A DNA stretch of 64,000 nt from Temnothorax longispinosus (GCF_030848805.1 NC_092361.1:9071928-9135927); one strand, 5' to 3'; shown: positions 43,237 to 54,492, counted from the stretch's first letter. The notes: generated by a model not told the origin, from the sequence alone. Program-made: numbers and translations.

Positions 43237-43281
<45 letters not shown>
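43230..43281. repeat. (TA)n microsatellite
   Basis: About 25 TA units directly abut the remnant of the copia 5' LTR end (TATTCCAC). The frame with repeated YI residues is an artefact. Confidence 0.95.
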
Positions 43282-43285
<4 letters not shown>

Positions 43286-43369
43286 CACGGGCCCAGGCTC
43301 ATACTCAGCTCTCGACCCCACATTTTTCGAAAGAGAAAGACTCTGAAACTTATTGTTAGACGATTAGAG

Positions 43370-43571
43370 GTGATTAACGATAATATACAAAATTTAGAAG
43401 AAAATAATATTGAAAAAGTAGAAGAAGTAAACTGCTCAGCCGAAATTAGAGATAAAAGTAGAGATTTAGAAGCATTTAAAAACGCGATAGAAATTGAATT
43501 AAATAATCAGAAACTACATATTAGAAGAGAGTATAAGCTTACGCAGAAGTCTAACTTTGATCTTTGGATGG
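43370..43571 (+). pseudogene. Copia gag, N-terminal part
   Basis: The frame has an acidic, helical start (IQNLEENNIEKVEEVN) and then REYKLTQKSNFDLWM. In relatives this is followed directly by the segment now found at 47606 (DYLKSELM). The ORF as listed runs on into the inserted LTR, which is foreign. The true gag codons end at the GATGG duplication (43567-43571). Confidence 0.75.
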
Positions 43572-43689
43572 TGTTCGAGATTCCGTTAACGTTGCGCCGT
43601 TCGATCAGATGGCAGCATCGATCGGGTATCGACGCCAGATCACCGCGGCAGCTTGCGCACGCACGGGCGCGCTCATCGCCAACGTCTTC

Positions 43690-43697
43690 CTCGCGAT
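43690..43697. other. TSD of P element, left copy (CTCGCGAT)
   Basis: The identical 8-mer is at 47121-47128. An 8-bp duplication is typical of P elements. Confidence 0.95.
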
Positions 43698-46600
43698 CAT
43701 GGTATAAATACAAGGGTATGCTCTTGCGCACGCGACCAATCAGAATTGTCGAAGTGTGACGTCACAGATAAGCGCTAAATTTAAAACTGCTGTTTCTAAA
43801 CAGCTTATGTTAGCGGCATTCTCGTCAGATATATTATTTTAATTTCAAGTTTGCAGGGAAAAAATCTGTTGTAAAGTAATAGTTTATGAATTTAAATACT
43901 CTGTAATAAAATATAATATAAATAAACATTATAAACTTAATAAATATAGAAAAATTTACAAAACAAATATATAAAAATGTTAATATTTTTTTTACTTTGT
44001 TTGACAGCTTTCCTCCTCATATCACTTTATAGGGATTAAATGACAACAATAATAATAACAACATATATAAAGATGCTATGAAAAAGATTTATTATTCGTA
44101 AATTTGGTTAACTTCTTTTTCTTATTCTTAAATCTATTTTGTACAGCAATGGTTCGATTAATTTCGCGTACCCTAATGTAGGTTCTTGTCCTAACAAGAC
44201 ATAGCAAGACCTCTCTTGGCAGTTCGATAGGTTTTAATGCAATTTCTATTTTATCCGTAAGTTTCTTGAAGATGAATTTGTCTTTACTAAGCTTTGAACC
44301 GTGATACTTGGAGAATTCTGTGTTCATAATATGTGCAGCTTTTAAAAGATCAGACGATGGGTACATGCATTTCCCTCGGGAAATAAATTGTAACCAATCT
44401 AGATCATTGACAATTGGTAGCTCGCATGTTTTAATACCTAGTGTGTCGTGTTTACTTTTGAATCTATATGCTACATAGCCAGCTATATATAATAAACCTT
44501 GATCCTCAATATTGTCGACAATTTCCATTTCATCTAATGATTTTAGTATTTGTTCTTCTTCTAAAGTAGGAATATATGTTGCTGAATTAAAGCATGGAAC
44601 GCGATTTTCTTTATTATTATTAATTTCATTTTCTGTTAAGAATTCTTCTTCGATATAAAGATCGGTTGTTTCGTTTTCGTTTGTATACGGCGCTAACATA
44701 TTACTTAAAATATACTCTTCACAATTATCATCGTTAAGCGGAGATATTAAACAGGATACATTTTGTTCGCTTTCTGTGACATTTGTATTTTTGCAGAAAA
44801 TAGTCGTAGAAAATTTTCCTAATATATAGCGTTTTACTCTATACTTAAAATCTAAGGCTGTTGGTTGATCATTCGCACCACCACCATTCGATCTTATAAA
44901 AGAAAAGATATTTTCTAATACATCTTGGTTTAACCGATTTGTTATGACATATTTAATATTAGCCGTGGAATACTTCTCAATTAAATACGGTAATAATTGT
45001 TCCAAAGAATTACTGCTCACGATGAACCCTTTCTGAAATAACATTAAACTTTTGTGATTTCCTACTCTTAGTTCGTACATGAAAGACGTCATTTCGTGAA
45101 GTATTGCATTTTGTTCCTCTAAGTTCTTGCCATATGCATTTTTTCCTGAATGGTTGCCGTACATCGATTTTGAGTTGAATATATCAAACCAGTCATTCAA
45201 CAATTTGATCATACGTGCTGTTTCCACCCACTCTACATTTTCGAGAAAACCTTTTTGTCCACACCATCGTAATGAAGCAGCGGTAGTAGCAGACAGTAGC
45301 TGCACAGCTGGGAGTACTTTTTGTCGCTCAGTACCTTGCAGGTCTAAATGGTACTGAGATATTTTGTACGCCACTTTCAAATCCTTAATATTAATAGCTA
45401 ACAACCGTTCTAAACTTTTTTTACTTAAAATTACTCCGTTAACGTTGAAGTCCTTATCGAGGAAATGATTACGCGCCAGCTTAACGAGATGGGGCATATC
45501 TGCAAATACGAAAACTTTGAGTTCAATACAAACAGGATGCTGAAAGTAACATTTTTTAGGTGCAATTCCTATTCCCATTTCTGACCACAATCCCATATTA
45601 CCCGAACCCATATCACTCGTCACAGCAATAACCGTATAGCCTATATTATACATTTCCGAAATAACGTGCAAAAGCGTGCTCTTAGACATAGGTTCATCAA
45701 AGTTGTAATACACTGGCTGCTTCCAATTGGAAAACAAGCTTCGTACCATGATACATTGACACGTCTTGTGAGGTCCAACGACTTGCTCACATTTGCGATC
45801 TATAGCAATTTTATTAGATAAATAGACCTCATCGAATGTTACTACTACCAGTTTTTCAGAGTCTTTTAAGCATTTCCCTTTCTGTTTCATGCACTCGAGC
45901 ACACACGATATAACACCTGTTTCTGCTTTGATAGAACTTGCCCACCTTCTGAGCGTTGATGGACCAGGGAGCGGTATCTGCAAAACATTCCTTAAATAGC
46001 GATATGCCTTCGGACTGATAGATCGTAACGATATAGCACTTGCTATATCTTCTGGAGACCATGATATACGTTTCTTAGACGGGTTTAGTAACATCCGTAT
46101 TTGCCCCGGAGTAAATATTTTTCCAAGTATCTGGTATATTTTTGTTTCCGCATTTTCGTCGCCTTTCTTCTCTTTCTCTTTGTACATAAGCAACTTCTTT
46201 TGTGTTGCTGCTAATTGCTCTTCAACACTATTACTGAAAGTAAACAATAAAAACCAACATTATTCTTTCATATAATGACCTGAAAAATTTCTAAATATTA
46301 GTTTGTAACTCACAGTTTCTTCAAGAGAGCAGTTACATCCTTTGATGTAGATGGTAACGCTGTTATAGTATTGTGGATCGACTGGATTTCTTTTGACACA
46401 GGTATATCATCGCCAAATGTGGCAAATAGCACTGTATCGTTGCATGTTGATTCCGAAGTTGATGTGTCATTGCATGTTAATTTCGAAGTTGATGTGTCAT
46501 TGCATATTAATTCTGACATATCCGACGTATCAATTAATGGCAATGATCTTTTATTATAACGAACAGCTTCCATTTGCGGCGCGTCACACATTAAACGCAA

Positions 46601-47120
46601 CGTAGGAATTGCATCTGGTCTCAATTTTGTCAGTCTTTTTTGAGCATAGAAAAGGGACTTTTCTTTCGACGGCTGTACAAAGCATGATGCATCGAAGTGT
46701 TGGGAACATATCATACCTAAACACAAAATTATATGCAGTTCACTTCATTATATTTGTACATTTACAAGAAATATAAAATCTTACTTTTTTTAATGTTAAC
46801 GTTGAGGTTAACGTTTTGTTTTCCGCATGCTGCAAGCCACTTAGCTGCGATCGTAAAATCTTTCGGAAACGAAAAATATTTTATGCTGTTTCCGTCAAGC
46901 AATTTTGTTTTTCGATAATAATTGCCACAACCTTTCACGGAACAGGACATTGCATACTTAATGTCCACAATCACGTTTCTCCGGATCTAAACGACAAGCA
47001 CCAGGGCCATATTTAATTGTGGTCCAATGGGTCCAATCAGATTCTAGCCGAGTGTGACGTCACACTTTGACTGCGCAGTGGGTGTCCACGGGATGAGCAT
47101 ACCCTTGTATTTATACCATG
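43698..47120 (-). mobile_element. Complete P element (3,423 bp)
   Basis: The termini are perfect 26-bp inverted repeats beginning CATGGTATAAATACAAGGG (43698-43723 and 47095-47120), starting with CATG as in Drosophila P. A palindrome TGTGACGTCACA sits 57 bp from the left end (43755-43766) and 56 bp from the right end (47053-47064), resembling the internal inverted repeats of P elements. The minus-strand gene has three exons and no disabling mutation that I can see. The target duplication is perfect. All parts needed for autonomous transposition seem present. Confidence 0.93.
44076..46950 (-). CDS. P-element transposase with THAP domain, three exons
   Basis: Proposed exons on the minus strand: 46950-46785, 46716-46314 and 46233-44076. 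Introns start GTAAGA and GTGAGT and end TTTAG and TTTCAG. The spliced length is 2,727 nt, in phase, about 908 residues. Exons 1 and 2 form the THAP DNA-binding finger: CSVKGC, then SFPKDFTIAAKWLAAC, ICSQHF across the first junction, and an AIPTLR box. Exon 3 has a leucine-rich coiled coil, WSPEDIASAISLRSISPKAYRYLR (helix-turn-helix), VVTFDEVYLS and AVTSDMGSGN with the first two catalytic Asp residues, the GTP-binding-type insertion (FADMPHLVKLARNHFLD), and LENIFSFIRSNGGGANDQPTALDF near the catalytic Glu. It is longer than the 751-residue Drosophila enzyme. The start at 46950 places the finger at the N-terminus; an upstream in-frame ATG at 46974 is possible. Confidence 0.88.
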
Positions 47121-47605
47121 CTCGCGATATTCAGAGTCGTAAAAATGGCCGCGCAGTGATCAGACGCACGACGTGTGCTCTGTGCATTTTGATTGTGACT
47201 ACACATTGAAGTACCCACCGCAGTGATTACAGCTGCCGAGATACTGCATTAACGTGTAAAGAGACCGCTCGACCAGCTTAGGTGTATCAACACGACGACT
47301 CAGGCTCACACGTGCGCGAGTGCCGACCGCCACGTGTCTCACCGGCTCACGGGCGACTCACCACACGAGGAGGGCAATTAATATAATTGTCTCTCGCCTT
47401 CAACGATCATACAAAGACTTCTCATTCATACACCGCTCATCGATTCTCAGGTCAGACTGTATCAATTTTGACGCATTAAAGACGGCTCAGACTGTGGTCT
47501 GAGTTACACATAAATAAAGTGAATAATTCGTTAACACCTTCCACGCGCGTCCTTCTCATCCCGCTTCCATCGCCGGGAAAAAACAGCGATTTCGCGAACA
47601 GATGG

Positions 47606-48063
47606 ATTATTTAAAATCAGAGTTAATGAACAATTTGCTAGATGTAATAGATGCATGTATAAAAGGTCCAGAAAATCTTTCGGAATTAAAAATCGTTAAA
47701 AGAAAAAGTTTTGTTAGAGATATCATAATTAATCATATAGATGAAAATTATCATAAGAGAATTTTGCATGAAAAAGATCCATCAAAGATTTTAAAGAAAT
47801 TAAGAGGATATAAGAAGAATGAAATAAATGTAACTCATACATCTGTAAGAGCTCGTCTCTATCAGATTAAAATGAAGAAAGATGAAAAAGTAAATAATTT
47901 TTGCGAACGCTTTGACTTCATAGTTAGAGAATATGAATCATGTGAGGATGCAGTGCCTCTCAAAGAGCAAAAAATCAAATCGTCGTTTTATCAGGCGGTA
48001 GCTTTAATGTACCAGAACTGAGGAATGCCGATTTGATCAGAAGACAAACAACTCAAAAAGAAA
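47606..48063 (+). pseudogene. Copia gag, central part
   Basis: From 47606 the gag continues with DYLKSELMNNLLDVIDAC, then KRILHEKDPSKILKKLRGYKKNE and FCERFDFIVREYESCEDAVPLKEQKIKSSFYQ. A frameshift near 48001-48015 ends the listed frame; the gag sense continues in another frame (VPELRNADLIRRQTTQKE) up to the second solo LTR at 48064. The ATG at 47602 is not the natural start, because the true N-terminus lies at 43370. Confidence 0.8.
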
Positions 48064-48525
48064 TGTAAGAAACGCCATTGCGGGTTTCCATTCGGCGTAG
48101 GTCGCCCGGTTTTGCGTTGCGCGGCCTCCTATCTGGCCCTGATATTACTGCGCGCTCTCGCTGAGCGATATGATTGGTCCGTACAATCACGCGACGCGGG
48201 GCCCGAGCGCTCCCGGTCCGGGGAGAGCTCAGTTAACGCGGGAATCGAGCAACAGTCTCCTGCAAGACACGACCGAGTCAAGTCGATATATCTTCGCGCG
48301 TGCAAAAGTCACTGTTGTACAGTTGTTCACCAATAAATATCTGTAATATCACATTTCCGAGGCTGATTTCACGAGGTATCCCTTTTTCCTGCCCTTTTCC
48401 TGACATTCCGGCTCTCGAGTCTCTTTCCCGGCAATTACCGTCCTACCTTTCGCTTAAGCAAGGTCCTATCCCGGTAAATTACCGTCCTACCCCTCGCTCC
48501 CGCGAGGTCCCTGACATTTCTTACA
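48064..48525. mobile_element. Solo LTR (462 bp), second insertion in copia gag
   Basis: It begins TGTAAGAAACGCC and ends CATTTCTTACA, with GAAA duplicated at 48060-48063 and 48526-48529. Its removal rejoins the gag frame (QTTQKE then MNIDKIKSF). It contains AATAAA near 48335 and two copies of a CCGTCCTACC...TCGC word. The 4-bp duplication suggests a Gypsy-type origin. Confidence 0.82.
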
Positions 48526-49375
48526 GAAATGAATATTGATAAAATAAAATCATTTATTACGCAGTTAGAAGCAAAAACAAAGAATATAGAGAAAGATCAA
48601 TTAGAGAAACCAGAGGCTAGAGCACAGAGAGCGAAATTAGAAGCAGACGGAAAACTTTTAAAGTGCTACCGGTGCAATAAGTTAGGACTGCCCGCTCATT
48701 GAAACAGGAGCTTGGTTCTGTTACTATTGCTAAGAAGTTAGAGGTCACAAAGAAGAAGACTGTCCAAACGCCGGAGCACAGGCTAGAAGATTTAGAGGAA
48801 AAAGGTATAAAAATAAAATTTTTAATAAAAATAAAAATAAGCCGAATAAAGCCGAACAGACAAGCACTAAAAGAGTAAATAATAGAGGAAAGATAGTTAA
48901 ACCAGACAGCAAGGCTAAAGCAAAGAAAGCAACAATAACCGCTACAGCTAAAGAAGATAAATCAGAGTCAGGTACGATTAGATTAATAAAGAGTAGAGAT
49001 AATTCAAAAGAATTAATTAATTTTACAGTAGATTCGGGAGCAACCGATCATATTGTTAATAAAAGCGTGATTTTGTCAAACTTTGAAAGGTGTGAAAATC
49101 AGATTATCATATGTGCAAATAAAAATGAATTTGCAAATATTGTAATAGACGGTAAAGGAGATCTTTTGTTGCGAACGAGAGAAAAAAAAAGAGAAAGAGA
49201 TTAAATTAACAGAAGTAATAGCAACAGGAGATGTATCAGAAAATCTATTGTTTTTGAGAAAATTAGCAGAGGCTGGTTTTAGCATTTACTTAGATGATAA
49301 GTTGCTTAAAGTATATGATAAACAAAGAAATAAAGTAATTTTTAGAGGAAATTATAATAAATCTAATTAGACAAT
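48526..49375 (+). pseudogene. Copia gag C-terminus (zinc knuckle) and protease
   Basis: MNIDKIKSFITQLEAK is followed by a lysine-rich stretch and a partial zinc knuckle CYRCNKLGLPAH that is cut by a stop. After a broken K-rich spacer, the protease is recognised by INFTVDSGATDHIVN (about 49020-49065), with the catalytic DSG. The segment up to 49368 (LLKVYDKQRNKVIF) is typical of the protease-integrase linker of copia. Several frame breaks occur. Confidence 0.75.
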
Positions 49376-49454
49376 ACAATTTGAGGTTAAAAATAACAGT
49401 GTAGAGAATAATAGTAGAGTAGAATGTGCAGTATATAGATGTAGAGCAAAGATA

Positions 49455-50363
49455 GTGTCACATTGTGAGTCCCCTGAACAATCGCAGACAAACATTCAAA
49501 ACAATGAGTTATCAATTTCGGAGGGAGAATTAAAAGAGTATGAAAATGTTGGAGCTGCGATTGGGAAGGAGAATGAGGAGGAACTCACAAGTGTGAATAA
49601 AAATGTACAGCATAAAACAAGTACAGAACTCAATCAAACGGTTAAATTAGAAGATCTACAATCGTTAGAGGACATAGAAGAAATGTGCGAAAGTTCAATA
49701 ATAGAGAAGTCAGAGAAAACAAGAAGAATAAATGAGGCGATGTTATGGCATGTTAGATTGGGTCATGTATCACTAAGCCATCTAAAAAGATTACAGAAAT
49801 TAGATAAGAGATTAGAGAAAGTAGAGTTAAATGATTCTATATTAGAATGTGAGGTATGTATAATGGCAAAAATGGAAAAACTGCCATTTAGAGAAACAAG
49901 AACTAAAGCACAAAGACCACTTCAAGTCATACACACGGATATTATGGGCCCGATAAAACCCACTTCATATCCAGGACAAAAGAGATTTATTATTGTGTTT
50001 ATAGATAATCATTCTAGATTGGCGAAAGCATACTCATTAAAGACGAAAGACGAATCTGGAGAGGCTTTAGAGAAATACCTCATACATGCCAAAAATTTAC
50101 TAGGAAAAGAAAAAAAACTGTGCTACGTAAAATCAGATCAAGGCAAGGAGTTCACGGGAGGTGCGTTTAGAGAAGTACTGGAAAGAGAAAAGATAGAAAA
50201 CATATTTGCGCCACCGTATACTCCAGAGCATAACGGAGTAGCTAAAAGGTTCAATCAAACACTACAAGAGAAAATAAGAATATTTATGTTCGACTCAGGA
50301 TTACCAAAAAGTATATGGGAGTTAGCAGTTGACGCTGCTGTGCATGCGTACAACAGATCTTGA
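49455..50363 (+). pseudogene. Copia integrase
   Basis: A 302-codon frame. A gag-pre-integrase zinc module is present (LWHVRLGHVSLSHLKRLQ, CEVCIMAK, about 49740-49870). The core has catalytic D in VIHTDIMGPI, D in KSDQGKEF and E in YTPEHNGVAKRFNQ. It stops at a TGA at 50361-50363. The following sequence still translates as the integrase C-terminus (FGCIGYAKIPKP, ILVGYTNTGYILWHPSTRKF, about 50440-50570). It would insert the cDNA into target DNA, but this copy is broken. Confidence 0.85.
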
Positions 50364-50659
50364 CACAAAACTATAGAGTAAATTCCATTGAAGAAGTTTT
50401 CACCAGAGACAACCTGTCACTTAGAACAGCTTAAGAGATTCGGATGCATTGGGTATGCAAAAATACCGAAGCCCACATAAAAATTTGATAAAAGAGCAAT
50501 TAGAGGAATATTAGTTGGATACACTAATACTGGGTATATACTATGGCATCCAAGTACGAGAAAGTTTATAGAGTCTCGACATGTCCGATTCAATGAAAAG
50601 ACAACATATAAAGATGTATATAAAAACGGTCAAACCGAAAATGAAAAAGAAATGATTGG

Positions 50660-50960
50660 ATGAAAGAATTTGTAGAAGATGAAGAAAAAGAAGAGTTAAA
50701 ACAAGAAATACTAGAAAAAAGGAAAAGAGGTAGACCAAGAAAACAAGCAATACAGTTAGATGAACAAAAACGAAAGAGTGTGCAAAGAGGGAGTAACGCT
50801 CCAATGACTAGAAGTAAAACTAAGAGGAAATGTAAATTATCAGAGAATATTAGAGACAAACAAGTGCAAAAACCGATAGAGGATATTAGCTTCGCTAATT
50901 ATAGTTTTGTAGAAACAAATAAGTGTCAAAGAATAGAGTATGAAGATGAATTACATTAAT
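50660..50960 (+). pseudogene. Copia integrase-RT linker
   Basis: A 99-codon frame of very high Lys/Glu content, with RKRGRPRKQAIQLDEQKRK (an AT-hook-like RGRPRK). It is the hydrophilic linker between integrase and reverse transcriptase in the copia polyprotein. The stop at 50957 separates it from the RT. Confidence 0.7.
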
Positions 50961-50965
50961 GTCTT

Positions 50966-52143
50966 GTGGCATCGTTGAATAGAGAGCCTGTCACTTATGA
51001 AGAAGCTATGTCAAGTAACGAAAGAGAGAATTGGAAAATTGCAGTCAAAGAGGAACTTGAATCTATGTATGCTAATCAAGTGTGGGAACTTGTCGATAGA
51101 CCATTAGAGAAATTAGATGGAAAACGACCCAACATAATAGATTCAAAATGGGTATTTAAAAGAAAATTAGAGACAAATGGATCAACCAGATTCAAAGCAA
51201 AACTTGTGATCAGAGGTTGTAAAGATAGAAACGTGTATGATCTAAAAGAGACATATGCACCTGTTTCAAGACTGTCACTGGTTAGATCTATATTGGCAAT
51301 AATAAATAAGTATAACTTATACGCTTGCCAGCTAGATGTTAAAACTGCGTTTTTAAATGGAGTTCTAGAAGAAGAAATATATATGGAAATTCCAGAGGGA
51401 GTGGAAGTGGATGAAAACACCAAGAAGACCAAGGTGTGTAAATTAAATAAAGCTTTGTATGGATTGAAAATAAGTCCAAAAAGATCTCTTATTGTTACCA
51501 ATAAGAGATTTTCAGAAGAGGCTAAGAAACTTGGATTAGAGAATGACCTACATGAGCCATGCCTGTTCACATGGAGGAAAGAAGGAAAAATGGTAGTAGT
51601 ACTGCTTTATGTGGATAACATGCTGGTCGCAAATAATGACTTAGAGAAATTAGAGAAAATCAAAGGCAAATTAGATGAAACATTTGAAACTAAGGATCTT
51701 GGAGAACCAAAGAGCTTTTTAGGAATTACAATAGAGAAAAATAAAAAAGACAAATATATGAGTATCCATCAAGCACGATATACAGAAAGTATGCTGAAAA
51801 AGTTTTATATGGAGGAATGTAAACCTATGTAAACCTACAAAGTACTCCTATGGTCACTAGAAAGGTAAGCAATAAAAATAAAAAGAGCAGATTAGAAGAA
51901 TTGAACAATGAAGATGTGATCCAAAAAGAAGAAATCAAAAGAGTGCCTTATAGAGAAACTATTGGAAGTTTGATGTATCTAGCAAACGCTACTAGACCTG
52001 ATATAGCCTTTGCAGTAAACTACTTGGCAAGAAAACAATTAGAGCCTACAGAAGAAGATTGGCAAGATGTGAAAAGAGTATTTAGATATCTGAAAGGAAC
52101 GGTAAATAGAGGACTGATTTTAGAGGGAGAACAAACGAACTAG
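50966..52143 (+). pseudogene. Copia reverse transcriptase
   Basis: It starts with EPVTYEEAMSSNERENWKIAVKEE, then VDSKWVFKRK-type and RFKAKLVIRG motifs, YAPVSRLSLVRSILAI, QLDVKTAFLNGVLEEEIYMEIPEG and KLNKALYGLK. The catalytic motif reads YVDNML (about 51610) instead of YVDD, so the second Asp is lost. The frame breaks at 51832 and resumes at 51850 with RVPYRETIGSLMYLANATRPDIAFAV, the usual RT-RNase H connection. Confidence 0.88.
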
Positions 52144-52155
52144 AAGCATTGACAT

Positions 52156-52660
52156 ATGCAAGTTTCAAGGATTGTACTGATTCTACATCTACTGGAGAAT
52201 ATATTTATCAAGCTATTTGGAGATGTGATAGCATGGAGGAGTCATAAACAGACTTATGTCACATTCTCTACATGTCAAGCTGAATACTTAGCAATGAGTG
52301 AGGCATGTCAAAAAGTGATTTCACTGGACAAGTTACTCAGACATGTTGTTGGAGAAACATTCTTTCCGTCAATAATATGGTGTGATAATAGAACTGCAAG
52401 AAACTGCATTAAGAAAGATGGAAGTCACAAACTTAAGATGTTTGATGATGAACTAAAAAAAAACTTAAAAGAAAGAGAAGATACTGGAAACCGAAAGCAC
52501 ATGGCAGATACTCATGGAGATTTTGTCAAACAATGTGTAGTGTAGATCAAGGGAGAGTAGAAGTTAGATGGATAGAAACTAGAGAAAACTTAGCTGACAT
52601 CATGACTAAACCGTTACCTTTGGAAGCATTCGCATATCTTAGAGATAATATAGCGAATTT
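52156..52660 (+). pseudogene. Copia RNase H, C-terminal part
   Basis: The frame has AWRSHKQTYVTFSTCQAEYLAMSEACQ (RNase H Glu region) and IIWCDNRTARNC (Asp region). A frame change at about 52540 is followed by VRWIETRENLADIMTKPLPLEAF to 52640, which is the end of copia polyproteins. Confidence 0.8.
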
Positions 52661-52774
52661 AGAGTTTAAGAGCAATTAAAAGCGAAATCATACTCGGAAC
52701 TAATATTTTGCCATTTTTCAGATAAGAAAGAGACTTAGAGGACCCGAGCCCACTACCCGCACAAAGGGAGGGAG

Positions 52775-53010
52775 TGTTGGAAAGATAATTTGTGCGAGTG
52801 GAGCACTCGCGCCCTTCCAGAGGGCACTACATGGCGCAGCAACGCGGGCGCGCACGCCGTACGAAGCGACAGACGAAAGTCTGAGCTCATCGTGTGCACA
52901 CGTGTCTTATACTGTGTCGAGAATAAAGAGTTATAATAACAGAAATAGAAGAGTCGTTTGTTACCTATCACCACCACCATCTCGATCCCTGCGGAGAGTA
53001 TATTCCAACA
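52775..53010 (+). repeat. Copia 3' LTR (236 bp)
   Basis: It begins TGTTGGAAAG and ends ATATTCCAACA, so the ends form an inverted repeat. It is preceded by the purine tract AAAGGGAGGGAG (52763-52774). AATAAAG is at about 52922. The next bases are ATAAG. The partner duplication cannot be verified, because the 5' LTR is missing. Confidence 0.88.
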
Positions 53011-53063
53011 ATAAGCCTCAGTTATAGTTGAGTTCATTTACAAATATAATTATTAATTTTCAG

Positions 53064-54492
53064 GAAAGTATGGATAAAGACAATATCAGAACTTTGTTGT
53101 TATTATATCAACAACATCCGTGTTTATATGTTGTAAAATTTGTGGATTACCATAACCGTATAAAACGAGAAAAAGCTTTACAAACAATATGTGATCAGTA
53201 TAGAGAGATCACAAAACAATCATTAACAATAGAAGTCGCAAAAAAGAAGATCAATAACCTAAGAACGCAATATTTAGATCATATCAATAAGATTAAACAA
53301 TCAAAAGCGAGCGGTGCATCAGCCGATAAGATTTATAAACCTACCTGGTGGTTATATGAGGATATGAAATTTCTCGATCCTTATATTTCACAAAGAAAAG
53401 AAAAATCTTTTATAGCAGAAAAGGCGAGTAGAAATAAAGTACTTGAAAGTTATAAAAATATGATTAGATAAATAGCAATTAAAATAATGGTAATTTATAG
53501 TTTTCCAAGGATCAGTCTCAATCTTTAACAATGAATGCATTAATAAATGAAGATGATACTGAAAATCTACAACTTATGGATATTTATAATGTTTTAGAAA
53601 ATAAAGATTGTGATAAAGGTAAAAATATTAGATTTCTTTAATATTTTATAATTAAATATTTTTTTACAACACCTCCACGGAAAGTTCGACTTTCCATGCT
53701 TGTAGAGAGGGCCGAAAGCGGCCAATTTCACGCCAGGGCGGCATAGCAGGCGGAAAGTATCCGCTTTTTTCCCTGTTTGACGGGTGGAAAGTGAGCACTT
53801 TCTTCCCTAGGGCGGAAAGTAACCACTTTCCGCCCTCTAGGGAGGAAAGTAAGCCCTGGCTTGAAATTGACCACTCTTGCCTCTCTCTAGGCATGGAAGT
53901 CGAACTTTCCGTAAAGGTATTGTGAAAAATATCGCTTTCGGCTCGGGCGGCAAACTTCACACTCGTCTGAAAAACGCTACTTTCGCCCCTTGGTGCACAA
54001 TATACTATAATATATGTATGTATATTTTATGTATATATGTACATTTGTAAGAAGTATAAACTTAGATTTATTTATAATTAATATTTGTATCTGTTTTATA
54101 TAAAAAATATCCATCAAAATATTCTGTTGCCACTTTCAGTGGTTAGCACTTCAACACACAACATAAAGTCATCACCTTCAGTTATTAGCACTTTAACATA
54201 CAACATAAAGTCGTCACCTTCAGTGATTAGCACTTCAACATGCAGCATAACACCATTATCTAAAAGAAAAAGATCTGAAACGATAAGATCTTCTCTTGAA
54301 ACTAAAGAAAACTTTTGGTCAATGGCTACAACTGCAATGGAATCGGTAACTAAAAATGAAGAAACGGAAGATGGCTTAAAGCATTGGATTCTATACTTAG
54401 AGAATGAATTACGTAAGATTAAAAATTTCAAAAAATTAAAAGGGTTACAAAGAAACATCATTGCATTAGTAGATAATGCTGATAGTGATTAA
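53064..54492 (+). pseudogene. Harbinger accessory MADF (Myb/SANT-like) protein gene
   Basis: An acceptor TTTTCAG precedes ATG 53070. The MADF domain covers the first about 95 residues (NIRTLLLLYQQHPCLY, KALQTICDQYRE, KKKINNLRTQYLDHINKIK, PTWWLYEDMKFLDPYI). The frame stops at 53471. Downstream pieces that probably belong to the same gene are about 53505-53620 (ending at a GTAAAA donor-like site) and 54130-54492, which ends with the ENELRKIKNFKKLKGLQRN helix typical of MADF protein C-termini. In Harbinger elements this protein binds DNA and helps bring the transposase to the nucleus. The exon structure is uncertain and may be broken by the insertion at 53660-53930. Confidence 0.7.
53660..53930. 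mobile_element. Fold-back MITE-like insertion with repeated GGAAAGT words
   Basis: The ends are inverted: ACGGAAAGTTCGACTTTCC near 53672 and its near-complement ending CCGT near 53915, extended outward by ACAACACCT and its complement AGGTATTGT. Inside, GGAAAGT or ACTTTCC occurs about ten times in both directions. It is much more GC-rich than its AT-rich host. No clear duplication was found. Confidence 0.6.

Larger units (their letters stand above)
43572..47600. mobile_element. Solo LTR (598 bp without insert) in copia gag, carrying a P element
   Basis: It starts TGTTCGAGATTCC at 43572 and ends TTTCGCGAACA at 47600. GATGG is duplicated at 43567-43571 and 47601-47605. Subtracting the P element and one copy of its 8-bp duplication leaves 598 bp. 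AATAAAG at about 47513 is a poly(A) candidate. Removing this LTR restores the copia gag reading frame. Confidence 0.85.
43282..53010 (+). mobile_element. Copia-type LTR retrotransposon with nested insertions
   Basis: The leader and gag start (43282-43571), gag continuation (47601-48063, 48526 to about 48720), protease, integrase (49455-50363), RT (50966-52143), RNase H (52156-52545) and a 3' LTR (52775-53010) lie in copia order (PR-IN-RT-RH). The 5' LTR is lost except for about 8 bp next to a TA repeat. Two solo LTRs are inserted in gag, and one of them contains a P element. Several stops and frameshifts make it non-autonomous. Confidence 0.9.

Noticed and set aside
43140..43346. Frame with alternating Tyr-Ile repeats
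   Set aside because: Translation of the TA microsatellite.
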